DNA from: Craterostigma plantagineum
Taxonomy: Eukaryota; Streptophyta; Magnoliopsida; Lamiales; Linderniaceae
DNA: 64,000 nt
NCBI GenBank assembly: GCA_027422505.1
Contig: JAPQWV010000484.1
Location: 124,001 to 188,000, forward strand
Direction of reading: 5' to 3'
Shown here: one piece after another, positions 44,008-55,019 of the stretch
Position numbering within the stretch: the stretch's first letter is position 1
How the letters are laid out: each line of letters opens with the position of its first letter
Position numbers and translations under genes: made by a program
The notes under the pieces: generated by a model
Told to the model about the DNA's origin: nothing
Seen by the model: the letters and a program-made list of their open reading frames with translations, nothing else
The model's database searches: none

Positions 44008-45178
44008 TGTGATTAAAATAATTAGATTGGATTTAATTATTTTATTACTTAAAATTGAGGGACTAAATTGAGAAATTATAAACCTCATGGGCTTAAATGA
44101 AATATTTGCATGTTGACTTGGTCTTGGACATGTGTATGATTCCTAGCTTGCCACATTGGATGAGGTGGCATGTGAGTCATACTCTTGGCTTTGATGGGAG
44201 CATGACAAGTGTTAAAATATAAATCAATAAACATCCTTAGTGGGATTTTACTACAAGCATGGAAATAAAAGTAACATGCATAAGAGAGTTAATTGATAGC
44301 TTGCTTCTTGAAGAAAAGAAAAGCACTTGGTCATTTTGCTCTCATCAACCAAAACTAGAGAATTGAAAAAGTGTGTACTTGGTACTTCTTAAAGCAACGG
44401 ATCGTTCGACGAAGCCCGACGCCCGAACCGAGCTGCATCTAGCCATCGGGAGCAGTCTCGGAGGTTCGATCAAGGTCATACCGGCGTGACAATCTAGCCC
44501 GGAAGCCCCGAGAGCCAGACGAGGTGTTGCGACGTCCATCCGAGGTGCATTCACATACACCGGCGGTATATTTCGAACCTTACTGATTTCATTTTACGAA
44601 AAATACCAAACGATATCAGAATGATTCGAAAGATCCCACGTTACGATGGTGGGGAAGTGTAGAATCAATCTGGAAAATTTGGTATTGATTGCAAATCATT
44701 TCGGTTGTCAAACTGTCGAAAGACGGCAGACTGCCGCTTTTGTCGAATTGATAATTTCGAACCACTGATTTGATTTTGTGAAAAGTACCAAACGACATCG
44801 GAATGATTCCAAAGACCCCTCGTTATGATCGCTGGGAAGTGTAGAATCAATCTGGAAAATTTGGTATTGATCGGAAATTGTTTCGGTCGCCAAATAGTCG
44901 AAACACTGTCGGCTGCCGCTTTGTTCGAACTAGTTTGGAACGAAATTATTAATTCGAATAAATTTGTAATAAATTCGAATTTAGAAAATTCGAATTAGAT
45001 GTGGTCTCTCGAGGCTCAGGGCAGTATCTTGAGCCCTCGGGAGAAGCCGAAGGGCATTAGGTCGAATTTAGACGTTGAAAATCAAAAATTCGGCACCCTA
45101 CGCCGCTCGGTTCAAAACGCCTATCGCCACGTTGAGCTGTTCGGGGGCCGGTGTCAATTAATCGGGCCTACTGCAACA
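44008..45178. repeat. Isolated LTR-like block, 1.17 kb
   Basis: Opens TGTGATTAAAATAATTAG and closes TACTGCAACA, so it has LTR-type TG...CA ends; the AT-rich start and GC-richer end fit an LTR. The five bases on the left (CCAAT) and right (AAAGT) do not match, and the flanks are different elements (a LINE and a chromodomain fragment). A solo LTR made by recombination between two insertions would look like this. The strand of the parent element is not determined. Confidence 0.55.
44573..44938. repeat. About 180-bp tandem duplication inside the LTR-like block
   Basis: The word AAATTTGGTATTGAT occurs at about 44676 and 44856 and the surrounding units match (TACCAAACGA, GAATGATTC, GGGAAGTGTAGAATCAATC, GGCTGCCGC-type end) with about one difference in eight bases. 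Only two units are present. Confidence 0.85.
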
Positions 45179-45283
45179 AAAGTGATGTGGCGGAATCAGT
45201 AAATAGAGGAAGCTACGTGGGAACGTGAGGATGATATGAGGGATCGTTACCCTGAATTGTTCCAAATGGCTGATTTCGGGGAA
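45179..45283 (+). pseudogene. Chromodomain C-terminal fragment, unit 1
   Basis: Plus-strand translation reads VMWRNQ, a stop, then EEATWEREDDMRDRYPELF, the end of the chromodomain found at the C-terminus of chromovirus integrases, where it guides integration to marked chromatin. It is 5'-truncated by the LTR-like block. The sequence after it (TGATTTCGGGG) matches the 3' end of the chromovirus at 55020, but the LTR expected next is replaced by an inverted LINE B end. Confidence 0.75.
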
Positions 45284-45394
45284 AAAAAACTTTTTTTGGA
45301 AAGTGTTCACCAAACGAAAGAGACAGGAGTGAAAGTACAGCGTGCATGATATCGCTCATGACGCACCAAACGGTAATGTTCAAACGACCAGTTC
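45284..45394 (-). mobile_element. LINE B 3' end fragment, unit 1 (repeated in units 2 and 3)
   Basis: Minus-strand match to the last 110 bases of LINE B (15825-15924): GCGTCATGAGCGATATCATG, CTCTTTCGTTTGGTGAACAC and the A tail, which appears as a T run near 45292-45298. Equivalent fragments lie at about 46503-46611 and 47718-47824. In each, LTR sequence of the minus-strand chromovirus begins right at the 5' side, so the chromovirus appears to have inserted into a LINE B 3'UTR. Confidence 0.8.
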
Positions 45395-45425
45395 GCGGCG
45401 CCCCTGACTTCCACCGCCCATTCTT

Positions 45426-46310
45426 TTTTTGGGGTAATGTCCCGTATATATATAAAATGAGTGAAATATGTACAAAATGAGCAGGAGAAAATCTCCGCAA
45501 ACCACCAGTAACAGGCTACTGGTCACACGCACCATCTCTAACTACATCACACAAATCAAGCCCCTACCAAGCAACCCGCCATAGTCTGCGTATGGCCGCA
45601 CGATGTAGTTCGTACTTCGCGGACGTACCACTAATACGCATAATGACGAGGTCAAGGACATACCCAACGAGCCTATGAGGTGGTGTGATGGTCCCCTCCG
45701 TCCAGCGTCTGTTCCGTGCATCCCAAATATGGTAAACAAGAAAGGCCAACACGTGTCAGTTCGCAGCATGAAGTAGATGCTTGCCTCGCCAACGAGCCCC
45801 CGCCCAACGAATACCGGTGCTCCAATCCTGATAGGGCCAGATCCACCGAATGCGCCTACGCAAGATCCGAGTGCACTGTCGTGCAAATGTATAGTCAAAG
45901 AAGAGGTGTTGAGCCGTCTCATAGTGCAGCTCATCACAGATGCACAAGCAGGAGTTCCCGCCCTCTGAGCAATCCATGGCTTGTCCCTAGTCGATAGCCG
46001 ATCCTGTAGTCCCAGGTACAGAATGAACTCATGCTGAGGGATCTTCAACGGACCCCCAAACAGACAAGCCCAACAGACAGCAGGCCTCCTGTATCTCATC
46101 ACGTCTCTAGTCGAACCCGTCGTCATTGCTCCATCTGGTGATCCATTCCACAGATTCCAGCCCGGTCTCAACGTGTCACGGACGGTAAGAGGCGGCTAAT
46201 CTCAAGGTACTCAACCGCCCCCTGCCCTGGCCAGTTCCAACCCTGCGCATCGATAACCTTACTCAATCGTGCATCTGGAGGCAGCCCTATATCAATAGGA
46301 CCCCAAAAAA
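45426..46310 (-). mobile_element. LINE A 3' fragment, unit 1
   Basis: Minus-strand LINE with T run on the left, terminal TATATATA word, 3'UTR hairpin at 45504-45523 and the zf-RVT part of ORF2 in pieces 45752-45564 and 45977-45756. Left of the tail is CCACCGCCCATTCTT (45411-45425), the target duplication sequence; the right duplication is missing because the copy was cut at the tandem breakpoint. Confidence 0.85.
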
Positions 46311-46311
46311 C

Positions 46312-46500
46312 CCGATCTAAGTCATGAGAAAACGCGAGTGGCAATACTGATGCACGAGACGAAAGGGCTTAGGAATAAGGGCATTCCCTTAGTGAAAGTG
46401 ATGTGGCAGAATCAGTAAATAGAGGAAGCTACGTGGGAATGTGAGGATGATATGAGGGATCGTTACCCTGAATTGTTCCAAATGGCTGATTTCGGGGAAA
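46312..46500 (+). pseudogene. Chromodomain fragment, unit 2
   Basis: Same fragment as unit 1 but longer on the 5' side (HETKGLRNKGIPLVKVMW, EEATWECEDDMRDRYPELF), with one in-frame stop after WQNQ. The junction with LINE A on the left (near 46310) is the duplication breakpoint. Confidence 0.78.
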
Positions 46501-46641
46501 AAAAACTTTTTTTGGAAAGTGTTCACCAAACGAAAGAGACAGGAGTGAAAGTACAGCGTGCATGATATCGCTCATGACGCACCAAACGGTAATGTTCAAA
46601 CGACCAGTTCGCGGCGCCCCTGACTTCCACCGCCCATTCTT

Positions 46642-47518
46642 TTTTTTTTGGTGTAATGTCCCGTATATATATAAAATGAGTGAAATATGTACAAAATGAG
46701 CAGGAGAAAATCTCCGCAAACCACCAGTGGCTACTGGTCACACGCACCATCTCTAACTACATCACACAAATCAAGCCCCTACCAAGCAACCCGCCATAGT
46801 CTGCGTATGGCCGCACGATGTAGTTCGTACTTCGCGGACGTACCACTAGTATGCATAATGACCAGGTCAAGGACATACCCAACGAGCCTATGAGGTGGTG
46901 TGATGGTCCCCTCCGTCCAGCGTCTGTTCCGTGCATCCCAAATATGGTAAACAAGAAAGGCCAACACGTGTCGGTTCGCAGCATGAAGTAGATGCTTGCC
47001 ACGCCAACGAGCCCCCGCCCAACGAATACCAGTGCTCCAATCCTGATAGGGCCAGATCGACCGAATGCGCCTACGCAAGATCCGAGTGCACTGTCGTGAA
47101 AATGTATAGTCAAAGAAGAGGTGTTGAGCCATCTCATAGTGCAGCTCATCACAGAGGCAACAAGCAGGAGTTCCCGCCCTCTGAGCAATCCATGGCTTGT
47201 CCCTAGTCGATAGCCGACCCTGTAGTCCCAGGTACAGAATGAACTCATGCCGAGGGATCTTCAACGGACCCCCAAATAGACCAGCCCAGCAGACAGCAGG
47301 CCTCCTGTATCTCATCACGTCTCTAGTCGAACCCGTCGTCATAGCTCCATCTGGTGATCCATTCCACAGATTCCATCCCGGTCTCACCGTGTCACGGACG
47401 GTAAGAGGCGGCTGCTCTCAAGGTACTCAACCGCCCCCTGCCCTGGCCAGTTCCAACCCTGCGCATCGATAACCATACTCAATCGTGCATCTGGAGGCAT
47501 CCCTATAGCAATAGGACC
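46642..47518 (-). mobile_element. LINE A 3' fragment, unit 2, with open zf-RVT frame
   Basis: The frame 47387-46779 is open for 202 codons and ends at the native ORF2 stop. It contains HEFILYLGLQGRLSTRDKPW, CCLCDELHYE, HLFFDY (the last Cys of the module is Tyr) and RRLWRVAW. In the 3'UTR the hairpin loop has lost six bases, leaving CCAGTGGCTACTGG near 46724, so the stem is shortened. Otherwise nearly identical to units 1 and 3. Confidence 0.85.
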
Positions 47519-47706
47519 CCAAAAACCCGATCTAAGTTATGAGGAAACGCGAGTGGAAATACTGATGCACGAGACGAAACGGCTTAGGAATAAGGGCATT
47601 CCCTTAGTTAAAGTGATGTGGCGGAATCAGTCAATAGAGGAAGCTACGTGGGATCGTGAGGATGATATGAGGGATCGTTACCCTGAAGTGTTCCAAATGG
47701 ACTGAT
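47519..47706 (+). pseudogene. Chromodomain fragment, unit 3
   Basis: The cleanest of the three: one open stretch with LSYEETRVEIL, GIPLVKVMWRNQ and EEATWDREDDMRDRYPE, matching the C-terminal chromodomain of a plus-strand chromovirus that is otherwise absent. It ends at a stop 60 bases before the LINE B fragment. Confidence 0.8.
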
Positions 47707-47856
47707 TTCGGGAAAAAAAACTTTTATTGGAAAGTGTTCACCGAACGAAAGAGATAGGAGTGAAAGTACAGCGTGCATGATATCGCTCATGACGCACCAA
47801 ACTGTAATGTTCAAATGACCAGTTTGCGGCGCCCCTGACTTCCACCGCCCATTCTT

Positions 47857-48752
47857 TTTTTTGGTGTAATGTCCCGTATATATGTAAAATGAGTGAAATA
47901 TATACAAAATGAGCAGGAGAAAATCTCCGCAAACCACTAGTAACAGGCTACTGGTCACACGCACCATCTCTAACTACATCACACAAATCAAGCCCCTACC
48001 AAGCAACCCGCCATAGTCTGCGTATGGCCGCACGATGTAGTTCGTACTTCGCGGACGTACCACTAATACGCATAATGACCAGGTCAAGGACATACCCAAC
48101 GAGCCTATGAGGTGTGTGATGGTCCCCTCCATCCAGCGTCTGTTCCATGCATGCCAAATATGGTAAACAAGAGAGGCCAACACGTGTCGGTTCGCAGCAT
48201 GACGTAGATGCTTGCCTCGCCAACGAGCCCCCGCCCAATGAATACCGGTGCTCCAATCCTGATAGGGCTCCACCGAATGCGCCTACGCAAGATCCAAATG
48301 CACTGTCGTGAAAATGGACAGTCAAAGAAGAGGTGTTGAGCCGTCTCATAGTGCAGCTCATCACAGAGGCAACAAGCAGGAGTTCCCGCCCTCTGAGCAA
48401 TCCATGGCTTGTCCCTAGTCGATCGCCGATTCTGTAGTCCCAAGTACAGAACGAACTCAGACCAAGGGATCTTCAACGGACCCCCAAATAGACCAGCCCA
48501 ACAGACAGCAGGCCTCCTGTATCTCATCACGTCTCTAGTCGAACCTGTCGTCATAGCTCCATCTGGTGATCCATTCCACAGAACTCCATCCCGATCTCCA
48601 CGTGTCACGGAACGTAAGAGGCGGCTGATCTCAAGGTACTCAACCGCCCCTGCCCTGGCCAGTTCCAACCCTGCGCATCGATAACCATACACAATCGTGC
48701 ATCTGGAGGCAGCCCTATAGCAATAGGACCTCTAGGGAAAACCTGTAAGAGA
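47857..48752 (-). mobile_element. LINE A 3' fragment, unit 3, with complete target duplication
   Basis: 5'-truncated LINE A of about 896 bp. CCACCGCCCATTCTT precedes its tail at 47842-47856 and follows its 5' end at 48753-48767: a perfect 15-bp duplication. It was inserted into the terminal part of the chromovirus 3' LTR. ORF2 remains in frames 48692-48105 and 48400-47996 with a frameshift. The hairpin near 47934-47953 has one G-U pair. Confidence 0.9.
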
Positions 48753-48761
48753 CCACCGCCC

Positions 48762-48978
48762 ATTCTTATTACTAATGTTTTTGTAACCGGGAAAAGCCGA
48801 TGGTGAAACCCCGGGGCCGACCCACTACCTGCTAAGCAGGCCGACCAGGTCAATCGCACATGTCTAGGCCCATGTGGGCAGGCTTAGGGAAATGTCACAG
48901 GGATGAGATTCGAACCCAGGACCTCTCCCAACATGACCCTAAGCACCTCAGCTTGACCAGTAGATTCTTATTACTAAT
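48762..48978. repeat. Target duplications of SINE copy 3
   Basis: ATTCTTATTACTAAT at 48762-48776 is repeated exactly at 48964-48978. The 5' LTR of the same element has this word once, at 60596-60610, with continuous flanks. Confidence 0.93.
48777..48963 (-). mobile_element. tRNA-derived SINE, copy 3
   Basis: 187 bp, very similar to copy 1 (GGCCGACCCACTACCTGC block, B box region GATTCGAACC at 48906-48915), with the tail as a short T run at 48778-48782. The 5' head is shortened by about 17 bases and starts inside the A box (CTACTGGTC), so it is 5'-truncated and probably not transcribed. It entered the chromovirus 3' LTR, close to the LINE A insertion. Confidence 0.9.
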
Positions 48979-49036
48979 TCATGTGACTGCATGTGATATA
49001 ACTGAAATCTATATACGAAAATACGTACAAAGTTAC

Positions 49037-49049
49037 TTTTATATAAAGG
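49037..49049 (-). promoter_or_regulatory. TATA region of the chromovirus 3' LTR
   Basis: CTTTATATAAAA on the minus strand, also present in the 5' LTR at 60669-60680 about 105 bases before the LTR end. Conserved position in both LTRs supports a core promoter. Confidence 0.5.
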
Positions 49050-50219
49050 AAACTGTTCTGTACTATACAAAATATTTCTAGGACATAAATACAAGGTAGA
49101 GGGCGTATGCGTGTTAAAAAAAATCTATTGGCCCGCCACTCCGGTCGCATCCATGTACACACTGCCACCTCAAAAGTCCTCCGGAAGCTTCAAAAATTGG
49201 CCTCGCCTTCGTAAAGATCACGTACCACGATCCAGTGAACCTACAACACATAAATTCGTGGAATGAGCTTATAAAGCTCAGTAAGTGAAAGTCATGCATG
49301 CCATGCACGTGTCCTAATTCGCAAAGGCATCCGCGCCAATGCTCCCCAGACCTCATATTTTCCTTGTCTTGTCTTGTCATGTAGGGCCCTCGGCTATCTT
49401 GCTATGCACCATCAAATCCACAAGGAATAAATAATCATATAAGTGGCAATACCCACCCAAGGGAGGCTAACCCTAGGGCGCCTTTTCTGTCACGAGGTGG
49501 TTTCATACGCCACGCGGACGCTTCACACTGGTAGCCTAATCTGTGGTAGTCAACACCGGAGGTACCCTTGGTGTCGCTTACACCCTCAGCTCGCATCCTC
49601 CAGGTTCCACGTTCCGCCATGAGGACATTAGCCCTAAATTCATGTCTTGCCTTAAACATGTCATGTCTTGACGGTAACGACATACTACGTCATCATGGTA
49701 GCATAGAAGAGCCGTGACTCAACTGAGTCGACATCAGACGCCCATATTGGCGAATATTTATCGCTCTTAGGCGATCATATCATGCACGCTCTCATATCCT
49801 CCTTTTGTACTAACGTGCGTGCATATGTTCATGTCATGGATATGCGTGTCATGCCGTCATATAATGTAAATAAATTATGCGTGTCATGTAACGCAAATAA
49901 TTTACGTAGGAAGTCAGATAATATCACAGAAACACATAATTTTATGCACATACAATTATGTGTTGTAGTTGGGACTTCCACTTACCTGGTATCCTTAGCT
50001 ATTACTTTATCGTACGGTAAGTCCTTAATCTTCGAATCCTAAGTATAGAAACATATAAAATTAGGGTTTGTTAGTCTAATTACAGTTTCACGAAAGTGAC
50101 TTAGTTAAAAACCCTAGTTTCGACTTTTATAAATTTCGAAACCCTAAAATTCCGAATTTTGACTTAAAAAGTATCATTTTGAAATTCATAAGAATCTTAG
50201 GTTGCATATTAACTTAATC

Positions 50220-50773
50220 TCGACATAGTATATTGCAAGGTTTCGAGATTTGAATGATATAAGATCTCAAAATAAAATTCGACATGGATCTCGACATATT
50301 CTTAAGATAGATGTCGAGCTTGGTTATGGAATTGTGACATGGATTTCGAGATACATTATGAATCTCGACATGGTTGATAAATCTCGAGCTTGGGTCAGAT
50401 GGATCTCGAGTTTGGGTTAAATGGATCTCGATATGGGTTTACATATAAATCTCGACAAAGTATATATAAGAATTTCGAGATATGTGTCGAGATTTTCTAC
50501 AAGATGTCGAGATACATGTTGCGATTATAAAGATATCGAGCTTTGAACAATACATGATTTAGAAGTCCCTATCAAGAATGGATTTCGACACTGAAATTAT
50601 ACAAGACTTCGAGATGGATGTCGACATTATAAGCTAAATGTCGAGAGGTATGTCGAGATCAAAATAAGATGTCGAGATGTATGAAATTATAAACAAGATT
50701 TCGAGATTTAAAAGAGTACACAATTTCGACATTTTAACAAAATTTCGAAGTCAACCTTAGAGTTAGATTTCGA
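50220..50773. repeat. Dispersed-word array centred on TCGA
   Basis: About 25 TCGA cores in 554 bases, mostly as TCTCGACAT, ATCTCGAGC, TGTCGAGAT or TTTCGAGAT, where two would be expected by chance. Spacing is irregular. The array occupies the same LTR position as the TTCGCGAA array at 40002-40975 but uses a different word. Confidence 0.85.
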
Positions 50774-51059
50774 TATGGATCTATGCCAAACAGCTCAAAT
50801 CCAACCACTGAAAGTCAACAGCCCAAACAGCCCAAATATTAAACCATTGAAAAGTTTATTTGATGGGACACCTAGTGACGTTATTTTCCCTCAACACTAA
50901 GGAATCAATAGTTATCTTCAAGTACTTGGGCCTTATGTGTAAGCCTAGCCCAATTCATATTTAGTCCAATTTAATTATAGTCTTAATCCTATTCATATTA
51001 AGGTTATTAAATTCGAAATTCTCTCATGTTAATTCGATCTATACCCATATGAGTATTAG

Positions 51060-54000
51060 CAGACCAGAATGCTTTCGCCATCCTTCAGTCCATTGATCCG
51101 GATACAATGGACACTTCTGTTTCCACGGGCCCTAATGTTGATGCAGCCCGCCCCCCGGGTTTCCCATGATCAGGTTCGGTTCTTGGAACGTCCGTGGTCT
51201 AAACAGGGTAGACCACAGGAAGGCGGTGGGGGATTGGGTTACTGGTCAGGGTGTTCATCTGGTTGGGTTGCTTGAGACACGTGTTCTGGAGAGTAATGCC
51301 CCTCGTATTTCGAGTGGCCTTCGGGCATGCTGGTCCTGGTACTACGATTATGCTAATGGTCCTGGTTCTCGATTATGGGTGGGTTGGGATCCGCGTGAGA
51401 TCTCACTCACAGTGTTGTCCACTTCGGACCAATCTATCCACTGTAAGGTTTCGCATATTGCAACAGGTTCTGTTATATTTGTTTCTTTTGCTTATGGTAG
51501 GTCGACACGTGGGGAGCGCCAGCCCCTCTGGCAGGATCTTGCTTCTTTCCCCTCCTCTCGTATTGATGACCCTTGGGTGGTGGCGGGGAATTTTAACGCC
51601 ATTCTTTGTGCGACAGAGGGGCGTGGGGGATCTCCCTCTCCGATTGATATGTCTGATTTTGGCGCAGCTCTGCTCCGAGCGGATCTCTCTACTGTTCCAT
51701 CCACGAGCCAGGAGTTTACTTGGCCGAATCGGCAAGGGGGGAGTGCAGCTATCTGGCGGTGGCTTGACCGTATGGTGGCCAGCCCACAATGGTTTGCTGC
51801 ATTCCTGGTGTACTGTGCATTGCCTACCACGTCGGACCACTCACCTCTTGTTCTTGGGCCTGCATCGACCTCTCCTAGACGAGCATGCTTTCGCTTTGAG
51901 AATTTCCTCATTAAGGAAGCAGGTTTTTTGGACCACGTGCGACGTGTTTGGGGGGAGACCCTCTTAGGTTACCCCATGTTTCGGGTCGTGGCCCCGCTTG
52001 AAGAAGCTTAAGCTGATTTTTACTTCTCTTCGGCGGCTAAGCTTAAGCTTAAGCTGATTTTTACTTCTTGGATGTCGCACAACACTACACAGCGTTACGC
52101 CCTTTTGATGATCGGCTTCGTCTCCTTGAGCGATGTTGCCGTCTGATTTTTGCCCGTGCGGTTGAGATCGAGCAAACATCGCTCTCGCAACGAGCTAAGA
52201 TGGCATGGCTTAAGGATGGCGATCAATGTACGGCCTTTTTCTTCGGTAAGGTGGCAGTGCGTAGGTCGGTTAACCGGATTGTCACTCTGGAATCTGCTAC
52301 GAGTGCCCAGTTGATTCATCCCGCGGAGATTGAGTCTGAGCTTTTGGGCTTTTATGAGGACCTGTTGGGACAGCCTTCTCGTGCCACGCCGGTGCTTTTT
52401 CATGATGTCCAGCCCTTCATTTCCCGTCGCCTTTCTCAGTCGAAGGCGGCTACTTTGGTGGCGGACTTGGAGGATGCTGAGGTTCGCCGTGCGGTTTTTT
52501 CCATGGGTGCTGAGAAAGCTCCGGGACCTGACGGTTTTACGGCCGCTTTTTTCAAAGCGGCCTGGGAGGTGGTGGGTGCTGACATTATTGCCGCGATCCG
52601 GGACTTCTTTGTGACGGGTCGCCTCCTTCACGGACTGAATAGCACACTTATCACGCTTATTCCGAAGACGGAGTGTCCTCGGAGGCCTACCGACTTCCGC
52701 CCTATCTCGTGCTGCAATGTCTTGTACAAGATCATCTCGAAGATCCTTGCTAACCGGCTTAAGGCTCACCTTCCGAAGCTTGTTCATGGCTGCCAGACAG
52801 CGTTCATCCCGGGCCGACATATTACCGATAATATTATGCTTGCCCAGGAGTTGTGCCATGGCTACAATACCCAGGGCCATCCGCCTCGAGCGATGTTTAA
52901 GGTGGATTTGGCTAAGGCTTACGATCGGGTTGAGTGGAGTTTTATTTTGGCAACGCTGCAGGGCATGGGGTTCCACCCACTTTTTGTTGAGTGGATCCGG
53001 ACTTGTATCACGACGCCCTCTTTTTCGCTCAATGTTAATGGTCGACCTACGGGATACTTTGAGGGTAGGCGGGGTCTACGACAGGGTGATCCGATCTCGC
53101 CGTATCTCTTCACCCTTGCTATGGAGGTTCTCCGTGGTGTGGTGTGCTTGGGCATTCAGGAGGAGCCTCGCTTCCAGTATCACTGGCGTTGTGAGGGTAT
53201 TTCTCTTCCTATGTTGAGCTTTGCTGATGATTTATTATTGTTCTATCATGCTGACGCGATATCGATTGGGGTGCTTAAGTCATCGTTTGATCATTTCTCG
53301 GCTCTTTCTGGATTATGCCCTAATCCTGAGAAGAGTGAGCTTTTTCTCTCTCGCCGAGCTTCACCATTATCGCCGCTTCTCCAACCGATTATGGGGTTCC
53401 CTTTGGGACCACTTCCTGTTCGATACCTAGGCGTCCCCTTGATCACGTCTCGTTTATCCGTGGCCGATTGTGCCCCTCTCCTGCAGCGGGTGGATCGTCG
53501 CTTGGGCTCCTGGCTCAATCGGTCCCTTTCTTATGCGGGGCGCGTCCAGCTGATACAGTCGGTACTTCAGGCCATGCACATCTACTGGTCTGGGGTTTTC
53601 CTTCTGCCCAAGGGCATCGTCCGAGCTCTCGAGGCTCGGTTCAGACAGTTTCTTTGGGCTGGATCTACGGCTAAGGTTGCGTGGGATGACATTTGTCTGC
53701 CGGTTGCTGAAGGCGGCCTGGGTCTCCGTTTGGTGTCCTTGGATAATAAGGTACTCATTTTCCGGTTTCTTTGGTGTGTCATTAGGAAGTCGCCAAACTC
53801 GATTTGGATTTCTTGGTTGTATGGTACACGGCTTCGGACGCAGTCAATATGGACTGTTCGGCTTTCCACTACTGCTTCTTGGAGCTGGCGCAAACTCCTC
53901 CGTTTTCGATCCGAGATACGCCATTTTCTTGAGTTTCGTATTGGAGATGGTGCTACTATCAGTCTGTGGGAGGACCCTTGGTCACGGGTGGCCCTCTTCT

Positions 54001-54817
54001 GGCTCGTTTTCCTCGTGGGCCGATTGTGATGGGGCTTCCTGTGGGCTCTAGTCTGAGCGATGTTATCTCGGCCACTGGTTGGAACTGGCCAGGCCGCACC
54101 ACTGTTGAGTACATTGAGCTCAGCCGTGAGCTTCCCATCGTACAGCTTCCCATTGGGTTGGTGCCCCGCATGGAAATCCATCCACTCGTATTGTCAGGGA
54201 CGCCTTGCGGCCGCGTGGGGTTGTGGTGCCTTGGGCTTCTCTTTTTGGGGGTCCTCTTAGGGTTCCACATCATGAATTCATCCTCTGGTTGGGTATTTGA
54301 GACCGCTTATCGACGAGGGATAAGCCTTGGGTGGCTTTGCGTGCGGGTACTCAGGCCTGTCCGCTTTGTGCTTCGCTCACTGTGGAGACGACCACCCACC
54401 TTTTCTTTGAGTGTGTTTTCTCCCGCACTTGCCCGCGCCTTCTGCGATGCAGGATCCACCGATGGGATTGGCCTTTTCGAGACTGGACTCAGGGGCTTGC
54501 CTGGGCTGCTAGACGGTGGAGGCGAACGCATCTCCTGCTTCTGGCATCTCGACACCTGCTTGCTTCGCTGGTTTACCACATTTGGCTTGCTCGCAATAAG
54601 CGCTGGCGGGAGGGCATTACGTCTACGCCTGAGCATCTTGTTGCTTGTGTTATTGATTTGTGTTGTCTGCGTTTGAATGGCACGTCTACTAGGTATGCCT
54701 TACAGACGGCGGCCATTCGACGTTTGTGGCGTGTTGCGTGGTAGCTGTGTGTGTTTTCAGTCACGCATGTACATTCTTTTGCTTCATTTATATATATACG
54801 GGCTATTTCCAAAAAAA
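51060..54817 (+). mobile_element. LINE (subfamily C) inside the chromovirus 3' LTR
   Basis: Starts in the last 35 codons of ORF1, contains all of ORF2 and a short 3'UTR, and ends TATATATACGGGCTATTTCC plus seven A. Codon use is rich in CT-ending codons, unlike subfamily A. It interrupts the chromovirus LTR; a target duplication was not recognised, perhaps because of decay. Confidence 0.88.
51166..54744 (+). pseudogene. LINE C ORF2, few lesions
   Basis: The ATG at 51166 overlaps the ORF1 stop TGA (51167-51169). Endonuclease 51166-52011: SWNVRGLNRVDHR, LLETRV, GNFNAILCATEG (Asp of GDFN replaced by Asn), TSDHSPL. A duplicated 22-base segment (52006 and 52047) with a deletion breaks the linker. 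RT: 52068-54029, a 653-codon frame with EKAPGPDGFTAAFF, FRPISCCNVLYKIISK, KVDLAKAYDRVEW, RQGDPISPYLF and FADD. A frameshift near 53970 moves the zf-RVT to the frames 53966-54676 and 54331-54744 (CPLCASLTVE, HLFFEC). Three lesions only, but the changed endonuclease Asp alone should inactivate nicking. Confidence 0.88.
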
Positions 54818-54969
54818 CACTACCTTCCAACTCATACATGTCATGTTGGCATATAACATGAAATCATTTAAGCACATAAATCACTAAACATGTCTCATGC
54901 AGTCATGTAAACCATGTAATATGTATGCATATTTATTGGCCGGCTTACTTACGGGACTCGGGTATTACA

Positions 54970-54985
54970 TTCGCCCCCCTAAAAG
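54970..54985 (-). promoter_or_regulatory. Chromovirus polypurine tract
   Basis: On the minus strand the run TTTTAGGGGGGCGAA stands directly before the LTR start TGTAATACC; such a tract primes plus-strand DNA synthesis. Confidence 0.65.
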
Positions 54986-55019
54986 GGATTTCGCCCCCGA
55001 AATCAGGTGGGGAGAAATA

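Larger units (their letters stand above)
45179..48752. repeat. Tandem triplication of a four-element chimera, period about 1215 bp
   Basis: Each unit has, left to right: a chromodomain fragment (+), the last 110 bases of LINE B (-), the last about 30 bases of a chromovirus LTR (-), and a LINE A 3' fragment (-). Aligned points such as CGCCCATTCTT fall at 45415, 46631 and 47846, so the spacing is 1216 and 1215 bp. The units are very similar, including identical element junctions, so the nested block was duplicated as a whole after all insertions. The third unit runs on into the intact LTR and is the likely original. Confidence 0.9.
47825..54969 (-). repeat. Chromovirus 3' LTR, split by a LINE C, a SINE and a LINE A
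   Basis: On the minus strand the LTR opens TGTAATACCCGAG at 54969 and closes GGGGCGCCGCA at 47825; the 5' LTR closes GGGGCGTCGCA at 60568. Native sequence is 54969-54818, 51059-48979, about 48963-48753 without the SINE, and 47856-47825, about 2.3 kb in total. Contents in element order: AT-rich start, TCGA-word array (50773-50220), a conserved middle and a TATA region (49048-49037). Confidence 0.82.

Noticed and set aside
45213..45500. Repeated minus-strand frames of 95-107 codons at 45213, 46429 and 47644
   Set aside because: They cross the LINE A tail, LTR end, LINE B end and antisense chromodomain in one accidental frame; recurrence is due to the triplication, not to a gene.
52095..52976. 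293-codon minus-strand open frame
   Set aside because: It is the antisense of the LINE C RT frame, whose codon bias leaves the opposite strand open; all RT motifs are on the plus strand.
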